Assembly (NCBI GenBank): GCA_903959715.1
Contig: CAJBXX010000254.1
Span: 1 to 5,011 of the forward strand
Reading direction: 5' to 3'
Source: an uncultured Alphaproteobacteria bacterium
GTDB lineage: Bacteria > Pseudomonadota > Alphaproteobacteria > Rickettsiales > UBA1997
DNA: 5,011 bases
This document shows, piece by piece, positions 1 to 5,011 of this stretch. The translations under genes and the position numbers were made by a program. How positions within the stretch are numbered: the first letter of the stretch is position 1; each line of letters opens with the position of its first letter. The notes beneath the pieces were generated by a model, which made no database searches, was not told the origin of the DNA, and saw nothing but the letters and a program-made list of their open reading frames with translations.

Positions 1-1
1 G

Positions 2-157
2 CAAGAAAATCTTAGATTAGCAAAAGAGTATATAAATACTATTGTTTCCAAACCCAATATTGTTTCCGAGTCCAAAGCAAAAAAAAATCCTTCATTTGAA
101 GATCAGGCTCTCGCTTTAGGTCTAAAGGTCACAGTTATTAAAAACATAACAAGATAA
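2..157 (+). CDS. 3' end of a truncated gene, weakly ParB-like C-terminus
   Basis: The reading frame is open from the window edge (base 2) to a TAA at 155-157, leaving 51 residues whose start lies outside the window. What is visible is a helical stretch (NLRLAKEYINTIV), a Lys/Ser/Pro-rich linker (about residues 19-32) and the segment ALALGLKVTVIKN. A charged linker followed by 'LGLKVTI' resembles the join between the central region and the C-terminal dimerisation domain of chromosome-partitioning ParB proteins, which bind parS sites near the replication origin. The match is short. The piece before LGLKV is a few residues shorter than usual, and the beta-strand and Leu-rich helix that normally end ParB are missing. 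The frame itself is probably coding, but the ParB identity is a weak guess. It is followed after 51 bp, on the same strand, by the acidic protein gene, so the two could be co-transcribed. Confidence 0.45.
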   Translation, partial: QENLRLAKEYINTIVSKPNIVSESKAKKNPSFEDQALALGLKVTVIKNITR

Positions 158-208
158 AAAATATTAAATTCGCAATCATTAGCAACAATCAATAAAAAAA
201 CTTTATTT

Positions 209-1249
209 ATGAACCCAGTTAATTTATTCCCCAGAACTTTACGCAGAATACTTGAGGAACCCGTTATTAATTTTATCGAGGAAATTGAAGGAGATGAGGA
301 TGCGTTAAAAGCTTTTTTTGAAGCCCAAGAACAAGGCAAAGTGAAAGCCGAACAAGCCAAAAAAAATTATGATAATTTTGAAGAAAATTCTAAACAGCCT
401 TTCGCTCCAAAATTTTTTTGTTCCGAATTTGAAGAAATCGAACCTGAACGCCATTCTTCTTCAGAAGAATCTGCTCGATCCCATTCTCCCGATCCAGATT
501 CCAAACCTACTTGTTTAATTCCCGAACTTGACATTAAAAGAGGTTTTGGTTTAGCCGAGCACCCATATTTCCAAAGCCTTTCTTCGTTAACAATAAACCC
601 CCCTTTACAGAAGGGAGTTCGAGAATTAATTAAAAAATTTGACGATCCAGAAGCTAATAAAAAATCAGCGTCTAGAATTGGCGAGATGGCAAAAAGCTTA
701 ATCGAAAATACCCAAAAATTAAGAGCCAAAATTTCGGAAGATTCTCGACGAGAACTAGAAATAGAAGAAGAGGTAATTAAAGAAGATCATAAATTGCCTC
801 CAGAAAATTTAAAGATGGAAAAAATATTATCCACGGCACCTGTGATTGAGATCATCCCCTTAAATCAAAATCAGGTTCAAAGTAATGGCAATCAAGGATT
901 TGGTGAAAAAATTGTTAAAAAATCAGATACTCAACATTCAGCAAAAAGATCTATAAATAAAAAAAGACTTGAGTTTTTAGAAACTATTTATGAAGAAACT
1001 TCAGAAGAAGCTTCAGAAGAAACTTATCAATCAAATCCAGGCAATCTTCAACAAAATTTCGAAATAGGAGTAACCGCGGAACTTGGATTCGAGGTCAAAC
1101 CCTTCTCAAATCGAAGTTATGTTCAAAGTGGAGGCGGTCCAGAAATTTACTCCCAGAACGAAAGTGAAGCGGATATCAAAAGTAGTTGCTTAGAAAAATT
1201 TAGTTGCGTAAGGCTAGAAAATTTAAATAAAAATTGTTCAATTTCTTAA
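209..1249 (+). CDS. Acidic Ser/Glu-rich protein of unknown function (346 aa)
   Basis: I do not recognise this protein. An open frame of this length is very unlikely by chance in such AT-rich DNA, so it is probably a real gene. ATG 209 is the only usual start after the in-frame TAA at 155, and no clear Shine-Dalgarno sequence precedes it. The protein is hydrophilic, with no signal peptide or membrane segment. Residues 14-57 (EEPVINFIEEIEG... then Lys/Glu/Ala-rich) and 133-195 look helical and coiled-coil-prone. Residues 82-100 are a Ser/Pro/Asp-rich, probably disordered linker (HSSSEESARSHSPDPDS). Residues 261-272 are an acidic block made of EETS/EEAS repeats. The tail is Gly/Ser/Asn-rich with three cysteines (327, 333, 343). 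It begins 51 bp after the preceding partial gene and overlaps the convergent rsmA by 4 bp. A scaffold, a secreted effector or a lineage-specific structural protein are all possible, and nothing visible decides between them. Confidence 0.75.
   Translation: MNPVNLFPRTLRRILEEPVINFIEEIEGDEDALKAFFEAQEQGKVKAEQAKKNYDNFEENSKQPFAPKFFCSEFEEIEPERHSSSEESARSHSPDPDSKPTCLIPELDIKRGFGLAEHPYFQSLSSLTINPPLQKGVRELIKKFDDPEANKKSASRIGEMAKSLIENTQKLRAKISEDSRRELEIEEEVIKEDHKLPPENLKMEKILSTAPVIEIIPLNQNQVQSNGNQGFGEKIVKKSDTQHSAKRSINKKRLEFLETIYEETSEEASEETYQSNPGNLQQNFEIGVTAELGFEVKPFSNRSYVQSGGGPEIYSQNESEADIKSSCLEKFSCVRLENLNKNCSIS
992..1027 (+). repeat. Three tandem 12-bp units within the acidic protein gene
   Basis: Three consecutive in-frame 12-mers are visible: GAAGAAACTTCA, GAAGAAGCTTCA and GAAGAAACTTAT. 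They encode the run EETS-EEAS-EETY at residues 262-273. Because each unit is four codons long, gain or loss of a unit would keep the frame. The array is short and imperfect, so it may reflect only low-complexity coding. Confidence 0.6.
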
Positions 1250-2088
1250 TTTTTAAATCGAATCATTTTCCAAAATTCTTCAATTGTCAATTCCTCGGGA
1301 CGCTTAGTGCCCTCTATACCACACTTAGTAAAAACTTCCGCCAAATCTTGATTAATAAAAGCACCTTTTAATGAAGATTTGAGCATTTTGCGTCTTTGAT
1401 TAAAAGCTTGTTGCACAATTTTTTCAAATTTTTTTAAATTATTTTGGTCAAAATATTTTGCAATTTTTTCAGAATTTGGGATTATTTGAACAATCGCCGA
1501 AGTGATTTTTGGTGGCGGAGAAAATACCATTTTATTGACTTCAAACAACATTTTAGTATCGCATAAAAGATTCAACATGATTGCCAAACGACCATAATTT
1601 TTATCGCCAATTTTAGCACAAATTCTTTGCACAACTTCTTTTTGAAGCATTAAATTCATCGAGGCGATTTTTGGTAAAATTTTCAACCATTTAAAAATCA
1701 ACACAGTGCCGATATTGTAGGGCAAATTGGCTATTATTTTGAATTGAGAATTTGTAGAAAATATTTTAGTTTCGTCAATTTCGAGAGCATCGCCTTCGAT
1801 AATTTCAAGCCTTGCGCCGTAAAATTCTTGTAATTCTCTGAGTGCCAAAATACATCTTTGATCTTTTTCGATGACGATTAATTTTTTTACTCCGGCATCA
1901 AGAATAGAGCGGGTTAGCCCGCCGGGACCGGCGCCGATTTCGAGCACTTCAAAATTACTTAAATCGCCCGCCGATTTGGCAATTTTGTCGGTAAAATTTT
2001 TATCGAGAATAAAATTTTGTCCTAAAGATTTTTTGGCGTCGAGTTGATATTTTTTAATTAATTCTGAGGTTGAAAGCAGTTGCGACAT
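1246..2088 (-). CDS. rsmA: 16S rRNA (adenine1518-N6/adenine1519-N6)-dimethyltransferase RsmA (KsgA)
   Basis: RsmA uses S-adenosylmethionine to dimethylate two adjacent adenines (A1518 and A1519, E. coli numbering) in the 3'-terminal helix of 16S rRNA, late in 30S subunit assembly. Visible motifs in order are LGQNF (residues 22-26), SAM motif I VLEIGAGPGGLT (48-59), acidic Glu74 after the second strand, EGDAL with Asp100, the catalytic NLPY (121-124), SPPPKITSAIV (190-200), and the C-terminal QRRKMLKSSLK (231-241) with RPEEL. All core motifs are intact and 280 residues is normal for the family. ATG 2088 is the only usual start downstream of an in-frame TAA, and it has no recognisable Shine-Dalgarno sequence. 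It lies 126 bp behind ald on the same strand, not beside pdxA, surA or lptD as in many proteobacteria. Its TAA stop overlaps the stop of the convergent acidic protein gene. Loss of this enzyme is known to give kasugamycin resistance. Confidence 0.97.
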   Translation of the reverse strand: MSQLLSTSELIKKYQLDAKKSLGQNFILDKNFTDKIAKSAGDLSNFEVLEIGAGPGGLTRSILDAGVKKLIVIEKDQRCILALRELQEFYGARLEIIEGDALEIDETKIFSTNSQFKIIANLPYNIGTVLIFKWLKILPKIASMNLMLQKEVVQRICAKIGDKNYGRLAIMLNLLCDTKMLFEVNKMVFSPPPKITSAIVQIIPNSEKIAKYFDQNNLKKFEKIVQQAFNQRRKMLKSSLKGAFINQDLAEVFTKCGIEGTKRPEELTIEEFWKMIRFKN

Positions 2089-2112
2089 CGTGCGAGAGTT
2101 GATTTACGAAGA

Positions 2113-2130
2113 AATATATTTTTATATATT
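2113..2130. repeat. Small AT-only stem-loop upstream of rsmA
   Basis: AATATAT (2113-2119) and ATATATT (2124-2130) form a perfect 7-bp inverted repeat around a TTTT loop. It lies about 25 bp upstream of the rsmA start codon. Being A/T only, it would be weak as RNA and could be a chance product of base composition. Confidence 0.3.
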
Positions 2131-2134
2131 CAAA

Positions 2135-2140
2135 ATTATA
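2135..2140 (-). promoter_or_regulatory. Possible -10 element for rsmA
   Basis: On the minus strand these bases read exactly TATAAT, 46 bases upstream of the rsmA ATG. No good -35 box is found at 16-18 bp spacing, only a T-rich stretch, and no TG precedes the hexamer. It would give rsmA a start independent of ald, but an exact -10 match is not rare in DNA this AT-rich. Confidence 0.3.
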
Positions 2141-2149
2141 TTTGCCTTA

Positions 2150-2175
2150 ATTTGTATAAAAATTTTGTATAAAAA
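2150..2175. repeat. Tandem 13-bp direct repeat inside the inverted repeat
   Basis: ATTTGTATAAAAA (2150-2162) is followed immediately by TTTTGTATAAAAA (2163-2175), 12 of 13 bases identical. It occupies most of the left half of the central loop. It probably arose by slippage, and no coding capacity is seen. Confidence 0.5.
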
Positions 2176-2214
2176 TAAAATTTTTTTCAAAAAAATTAAG
2201 GCAAAAATAATAAT

Positions 2215-3327
2215 TTAAATTAAATCTTGTGGATCAAAAAACTTATGACCCAAACTATCGGCGACCGCACGATAAGTAATCATGCCGTCAAAAACATTTA
2301 AACCCGCCATCAAATTTTTATCATCGCGAAGCGCTTTGTTAAAGCCTTTGTTAGCAATCGCCAAAGTGAAAGGCAAAGTTGAATTTTCTAAAGCTTGCGT
2401 CGAAGTGCGCGCCACTGCACCTGGCATGTTAGTTACGCAATAATGAATTACGCCGTCAACTTCATAAGTTGGATTGCTATGTGAGGTTGGGCGACTGGTT
2501 TCAAAGCATCCGCCTTGATCTATCGAAATATCGACCATCACCGAGCCATTTTTCATTTCTTTCACCATTTTTTTAGAAACAACTTTCGGCGCCGAAGCCC
2601 CCGGAATTAGAACCGCACCAATTATCAAATCAGCATCGAGAACATTTCTTTCAATATTTTCGATTGAAGCGTAAAGCACATTTACCGAATTGCCAAAAAT
2701 ATCGCACAAATAACGAATTCGTGCTAAAGATTTGTCGAGAACGACAACCTCCGCACCCATGCCAATTGCGACTTTGGCGGCATTAGTGCCCGAAACACCA
2801 CCGCCGATAATAACAACTTTGGCGCGCTCGACTCCGGGAACTCCACCAAGCAAAACTCCGCGTCCGCCTTGAGATTTTTCTAAAGCTCGCGCCCCAGCTT
2901 GGATTGATAATTTTCCGGCAACCTCACTCATTGGAGCGAGAAGTGGTAATGATTTATCGTTGGCGGTTACGGTTTCAAACGCGATGGCACGGCAACCCGC
3001 TTTCATTAATAATTTTGTTAAATTCGGTTCGGCCGCAAGATGCAAATAGGAAAAAATAATTTGCTCTTTTTTGATTAAATCGCACTCGGATTTTTGTGGC
3101 TCTTTTACCTTCAATATCATTTGGGCTTTTTCGTAAACTTCCTCGGCGGAACCGGCGATTTTAGCACCCGCTTGACGATAATCTTCGTCGGAAAAACCAA
3201 CGCCCTCCCCTAAATTTTTTTGCACCAAAATTTGATGCCCAGCACTTACTAATTCTCTAACGCCCGCAGGTGTTGAGGCTGAACGATATTCGTGATCTTT
3301 TATTTCTTTTGGAACGCCAATTAACAT
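2215..3327 (-). CDS. ald: Alanine dehydrogenase (NAD-dependent)
   Basis: Ald reversibly deaminates L-alanine to pyruvate and ammonia with NAD+, linking amino-acid nitrogen to central carbon metabolism in the cytoplasm. The 370 residues match the family's usual length, and numbering aligns with characterised enzymes: Arg15 (substrate carboxylate) in EYRSASTPAG, Lys75 in KVKEP, His96 in YLHLA, the nucleotide-binding glycine loop GGGVSG (175-180) with Asp198 at the end of the second strand, catalytic Asp270 in DISIDQGG, and NMP at 300-302. All expected catalytic residues are present. One small oddity is SAST where most members have VA(L/M)T after Arg15. The start is fixed by an AGGAG five bases upstream. 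The gene lies 8 bp behind rsmG and probably shares its transcript. Parts of it are much richer in GC than the toxin-antitoxin region (one 60-base line, 2761-2820, has 30 G+C). The related pyridine nucleotide transhydrogenase alpha subunit is excluded by length and by the Ald-specific DQGG and NMP motifs. Confidence 0.97.
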   Translation of the reverse strand: MLIGVPKEIKDHEYRSASTPAGVRELVSAGHQILVQKNLGEGVGFSDEDYRQAGAKIAGSAEEVYEKAQMILKVKEPQKSECDLIKKEQIIFSYLHLAAEPNLTKLLMKAGCRAIAFETVTANDKSLPLLAPMSEVAGKLSIQAGARALEKSQGGRGVLLGGVPGVERAKVVIIGGGVSGTNAAKVAIGMGAEVVVLDKSLARIRYLCDIFGNSVNVLYASIENIERNVLDADLIIGAVLIPGASAPKVVSKKMVKEMKNGSVMVDISIDQGGCFETSRPTSHSNPTYEVDGVIHYCVTNMPGAVARTSTQALENSTLPFTLAIANKGFNKALRDDKNLMAGLNVFDGMITYRAVADSLGHKFFDPQDLI

Positions 3328-3332
3328 TTTAA

Positions 3333-3337
3333 CTCCT
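3333..3337 (-). promoter_or_regulatory. Shine-Dalgarno of ald overlapping the rsmG stop
   Basis: The minus strand reads TTAGGAGTTAAA before the ald ATG. AGGAG is the clearest ribosome binding site in the window and is five bases from the start. Its first two bases are also the end of the rsmG TAG stop (3336-3338). A ribosome ending rsmG therefore stops on the ald binding site, which favours translational coupling. Confidence 0.85.
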
Positions 3338-3986
3338 AATTTAAATTTGATATTTTATTGATGCGAATGATATTACTTTCTTGCGAAGTTAGGCTTGGAA
3401 AAAGCTCAAATTCAAAAGAAAATTTTTGCCTCGCTTGAGAAATTTCGAGTGGCAAATTTTTGCCTTTTAAAAATAAACAATAACCGTCATTTTTCAAAAA
3501 TTTTTGACAATATTCTAAGAGTTTATCAAGTGGTGCCAAGGCTCGCGACATGATGCAATCAAAATTGATATTTTCCAATTCTTCGAGTTTAGCTTGATGA
3601 ACAAAAACGCGGTTCGGCGAAATGTTTTTTATTTTGCGAAGAAAATCTGCTTTACGAAAAGATTTTTCAACCAAGTGAATTTCTTTTAAACCAAGAATTG
3701 ACAAAACCATACCAGGCAAGCCCGCACCCGAACCCAAATCGGCGAATTTTTTTTGTGGATTTTGCACAAATTTAATCAATTGAGCACAATCAAGAATGTG
3801 GCGATTCCAAATTTGATCAATTGTGGATTTACCAATAAAATTATATTTTCCATTTTCTTGTAAAAGCATTGAAACATAAGATTCCAAAGCTTTTTTTTGC
3901 TCAAGATTAAGTGTTAAAAAATTTTCAATTTCAGCGAAAATTTTTTCTTTTTCTTGTGATATTTTTTGTTCTATTTCAAGTTGCAT
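3336..3986 (-). CDS. rsmG: 16S rRNA (guanine527-N7)-methyltransferase RsmG (GidB)
   Basis: RsmG transfers a methyl group from S-adenosylmethionine to N7 of G527 in the 530 loop of 16S rRNA, near the decoding site. Visible motifs are NFIGKSTIDQIWNRHILD (49-66), the SAM-binding loop ADLGSGAGLPG (82-92), EK at 107-108 after the second strand, MSRALAPL (146-153) and LKGK (173-176). The 216 residues fit the family. The usual LDS after RHI is LDC here (Cys67), probably a neutral change. ATG 3986 starts the frame, with only a weak AAGA upstream and a plausible promoter at 4013-4040. In many alphaproteobacteria rsmG is between mnmG and parA-parB. Here it follows a toxin-antitoxin pair and precedes ald, so that order is broken. 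Loss of RsmG is known to cause low-level streptomycin resistance. The name is secure from the motif set and length. Confidence 0.95.
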   Translation of the reverse strand: MQLEIEQKISQEKEKIFAEIENFLTLNLEQKKALESYVSMLLQENGKYNFIGKSTIDQIWNRHILDCAQLIKFVQNPQKKFADLGSGAGLPGMVLSILGLKEIHLVEKSFRKADFLRKIKNISPNRVFVHQAKLEELENINFDCIMSRALAPLDKLLEYCQKFLKNDGYCLFLKGKNLPLEISQARQKFSFEFELFPSLTSQESNIIRINKISNLN

Positions 3987-4012
3987 AAATTCTTAAAAAA
4001 TTTGGGTAAAAA

Positions 4013-4040
4013 ATTGTAAAATATAGCAAATTAATTGCAA
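4013..4040 (-). promoter_or_regulatory. Probable sigma70-type promoter of rsmG-ald
   Basis: On the minus strand TTGCAA (4035-4040, 4 of 6 matches to TTGACA) is followed after 16 bp by TACAAT (4013-4018, 5 of 6 matches to TATAAT). The -10 lies 26 bases upstream of the rsmG ATG, giving a leader of about 20 bases. It sits in the 72-bp gap after the toxin gene, so rsmG-ald need not depend on the toxin-antitoxin promoter. No intrinsic terminator is visible after the toxin, so some read-through is likely. Confidence 0.45.
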
Positions 4041-4058
4041 CTTGAGATTTAAAAATAA

Positions 4059-4418
4059 CTAAAATTTTAAAAAGATTTTTAGAATTTCGTCTTTGATTGA
4101 TTGCTCGATATTAGAAATTTTGTCCACTTCATTTTTTTGATAAATTTTATAAAGATAAAATGTTGAATTTTCTTTTTTAAAATATGCGAACAAACGCAAA
4201 CCAGCACTCAAACCTTTATTTGCGTTGGGATTTGGGATTCTAAATTTCCAAATTTGACAAATTTTACAATCGTGAAGCAAGAATGTTGTTGGAGGATTGT
4301 TACTAAATTTAAAAGATAAAAGAGTGTTTTTGCAACCTTTTATTATTTTATCTTTAGCTCTATTTTTCTTAATTAATTTTGAAAATTCCGCAGATTCCAA
4401 AACTGCTTTTACCAACAT
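4059..4418 (-). CDS. RelE/ParE-superfamily toxin, partner of the Panacea antitoxin
   Basis: This 119-residue basic protein resembles type II RelE/HigB-like toxins, many of which cut mRNA on the ribosome. Supporting segments are the N-terminal helix EFSKLIKKN (11-19), the strand IWKFRI (56-61), the turn KGLSAGLRLFAYF (68-80), matching the family's 'GkSgGxRviy' pattern with Arg75, and the last strand YLYKIYQKNEVDKIS (88-102), matching 'iyxKxexxdls'. Candidate functional residues are Lys58, Arg60, Arg75, Tyr93 and Lys95, assigned by family resemblance only. The ATG lies two bases after the antitoxin TAA, with no Shine-Dalgarno sequence of its own, so translation probably depends on re-initiation after the antitoxin. 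Such spacing keeps toxin below antitoxin. All expected segments are present, so it looks intact rather than decayed. A ParE-like gyrase poison is an alternative, since fold recognition by eye does not separate ribonuclease from gyrase inhibitors. Confidence 0.75.
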   Translation of the reverse strand: MLVKAVLESAEFSKLIKKNRAKDKIIKGCKNTLLSFKFSNNPPTTFLLHDCKICQIWKFRIPNPNANKGLSAGLRLFAYFKKENSTFYLYKIYQKNEVDKISNIEQSIKDEILKIFLKF

Positions 4419-4420
4419 TT

Positions 4421-4897
4421 TTAATCAAGAATTTCAATATCAGCAGAATATTTATAATCAATTTTTTCATATAATTCAGCATAAAACCAAGGAGCTTCAA
4501 AGTGAGTTTGATCAACGATTTTGTTGGTGTTATAAGATTTAAATTTTTCACAAATTTTTTGTAATAATTCTAATTCTTTTGAATTAAAAAAAGAAAGGTC
4601 TGGCTTTTCTATTAAGTAATATTTTTCTTTTTTAGTTTGATTATTTATAATCTCCGCTCTAATTAATTTTTCTTTAATGGCATCGCTTTTTATTGAATCA
4701 AGGCTATTTGGAACTGGACCGAATTGTTCACAAAAATATACATCGCCAGTTACGCTTCTTTTAAAATTTTTGTAATAAACAAAATCGAGATAATAAAAAA
4801 GCTTATTGAGTTTGGTTTTTCCTAGAAATTTGTTATTACAATTTTCTAGAAAATACAATAACGCGTTGATGTATTTTTTTTGGTTAATTTTCGTCAT
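4421..4897 (-). CDS. Panacea-domain (DUF4065/SocA-like) antitoxin
   Basis: The 158 residues are almost entirely a Panacea domain, the family that includes the Caulobacter antitoxin SocA, a ClpXP adaptor for its toxin SocB. Panacea antitoxins are known for pairing with many unrelated toxin folds. Visible hallmarks are the N-terminal helix YINALLYFLEN (9-19), LGKTKLNKLFYYLDFVYYKNFKRSVTGD in two halves (25-36 and 37-52), FGPVP (59-63), a charged helical middle, KELELLQKICEKF (107-119) and THFEAPW (131-137), the counterpart of the usual 'SHxExxW'. It has no added DNA-binding helix-turn-helix domain, so autoregulation would have to come from this domain or another factor. ATG 4897 is the only usual start near the promoter and has no clear Shine-Dalgarno sequence. 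The gene order, antitoxin first and toxin second, is typical. The family is confident. That it neutralises the adjacent RelE-like protein is inferred from adjacency and coupling. Confidence 0.85.
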   Translation of the reverse strand: MTKINQKKYINALLYFLENCNNKFLGKTKLNKLFYYLDFVYYKNFKRSVTGDVYFCEQFGPVPNSLDSIKSDAIKEKLIRAEIINNQTKKEKYYLIEKPDLSFFNSKELELLQKICEKFKSYNTNKIVDQTHFEAPWFYAELYEKIDYKYSADIEILD

Positions 4898-4941
4898 TTT
4901 TGATGTGGTTAATTTGTGATGTATTTACAGTAATTGCACGA

Positions 4942-4970
4942 ATTTTATTTGGATTAAAAATAAATGTCAA
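4942..4970 (-). promoter_or_regulatory. Strong sigma70-like promoter of the toxin-antitoxin operon
   Basis: The minus strand carries a perfect TTGACA (4965-4970), a 17-bp spacer and TAAAAT (4942-4947, 5 of 6 matches). The leader to the antitoxin ATG would be about 35-40 bases. A 6-bp inverted repeat, TATTTG (4946-4951) and CAAATA (4968-4973), brackets the spacer with arm centres 22 bp apart, about two helical turns. It overlaps both promoter boxes and so is a candidate operator for autorepression. The promoter call is firm by sequence, the operator only suggestive. Confidence 0.65.
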
Positions 4971-5011
4971 ATATCGATTTAGGGCTTACAAAACTCGAAA
5001 TTTATTCCATA

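Larger units (their letters stand above)
2135..2211. repeat. Long inverted repeat filling the ald-rsmA gap
   Basis: The 13-bp arms TTTGCCTTAATTT (2141-2153) and AAATTAAGGCAAA (2193-2205) are perfectly complementary. After one mismatch (2140/2206) pairing continues with ATTAT (2135-2139) and ATAAT (2207-2211), giving 18 of 19 pairs around a 39-base centre. The right arm ends three bases from the ald stop codon. Inside lies a second palindrome, AATTTTTTT-C-AAAAAAATT (2179-2197), which shares bases with the right arm, so the two folds would compete. The structure could end or stabilise the rsmG-ald transcript, or be the relic of a small palindromic element. The long loop and lack of a clean U-tract argue against a classical intrinsic terminator. 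Confidence 0.6.

Noticed and set aside
103..360. Minus-strand open frame of 85 codons across the start of the acidic protein gene.
   Set aside because: It overlaps two plus-strand frames, has no recognisable domain and looks like a shadow.
367..729. Minus-strand open frame of 120 codons opposite the acidic protein gene.
   Set aside because: It is an antisense shadow inside a longer frame. It has no recognisable motif, no binding site, and its sequence mirrors the Ser/Glu-rich codons of the plus strand.
2135..2211. Classical rho-independent terminator for ald.
   Set aside because: The stem is AT-rich, the loop is 39 bases, and no U-run directly follows the stem on the minus strand, so it is listed as a repeat instead.
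4297..4542. Plus-strand open frame opposite the toxin-antitoxin junction, with a hydrophobic start (FIILSLALFFLINF).
   Set aside because: Small membrane peptides or antisense regulators do occur, but here the hydrophobic run is the complement of Lys/Asn-rich coding DNA on the minus strand, and no binding site or promoter stands out.
4369..4551. Minus-strand 60-codon frame overlapping the antitoxin end and toxin start.
   Set aside because: It is in a different frame from two well-supported genes and has only AT-driven Ile/Lys/Leu composition.
4898..4941. Shine-Dalgarno sequence for the antitoxin.
   Set aside because: The bases before the ATG on the minus strand (ACCACATCAAAA) have no purine-rich match, so none is annotated.
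4964..5011. Possible start of a plus-strand gene (ATG 4964, MSNIDLGLTKLEIYSI, open to the edge), against a minus-strand tail YGINFEFCKP ending at 4979.
   Set aside because: Both are too short to judge, and they are mutually exclusive readings of the same bases. The plus ATG sits within the -35 region of the toxin-antitoxin promoter and has only a weak GGA upstream.

Overview
The window looks like chromosomal DNA from an AT-rich alphaproteobacterium. The best lineage clue is the 16S rRNA dimethyladenosine transferase (RsmA/KsgA). Its N-terminus (KKSLGQNF) and core (NLPYNIGT, LMLQKEVVQRI, YGRLAIML) read like alphaproteobacterial and Rickettsiales-type KsgA proteins. This is recognition by eye, not a database search. 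A low-GC, possibly host-associated or genome-reduced lineage is an inference.

Layout: the first 157 bases hold the 3' end of a plus-strand gene, faintly like the C-terminus of ParB. Next, on the same strand, is an acidic, Ser/Glu-rich protein of 346 residues that I do not recognise (209-1249). It runs tail-to-tail into rsmA and the two stop codons share the bases TTAA at 1246-1249. Everything from there to about 4970 is on the minus strand. In transcription order it is: a strong sigma70-like promoter (4942-4970), a Panacea-domain (DUF4065/SocA-like) antitoxin, a RelE/ParE-like toxin two bases behind it, a second promoter, rsmG (16S rRNA m7G527 methyltransferase), ald (alanine dehydrogenase, 8 bp behind rsmG), an AT-rich intergenic stretch with a long inverted repeat, and rsmA.

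How the genes fit together: rsmG and ald look like one translationally coupled unit, because the rsmG stop codon lies inside the ald Shine-Dalgarno sequence. rsmA lies behind ald and may have its own promoter. RsmG and RsmA both modify 16S rRNA, whereas Ald links alanine and pyruvate in central nitrogen metabolism. The toxin-antitoxin pair is a self-contained bicistron with lower GC than ald, which suggests later acquisition. In many alphaproteobacteria rsmG sits between mnmG and parA-parB. Here it does not, although a possible parB remnant lies about 3.2 kb away on the opposite strand, so the origin-proximal cluster may have been rearranged.

No tRNA, rRNA, CRISPR array, insertion sequence or integrase was seen. 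The most system-like element is the Panacea/RelE-type pair. The least explained is the 346-residue acidic protein.
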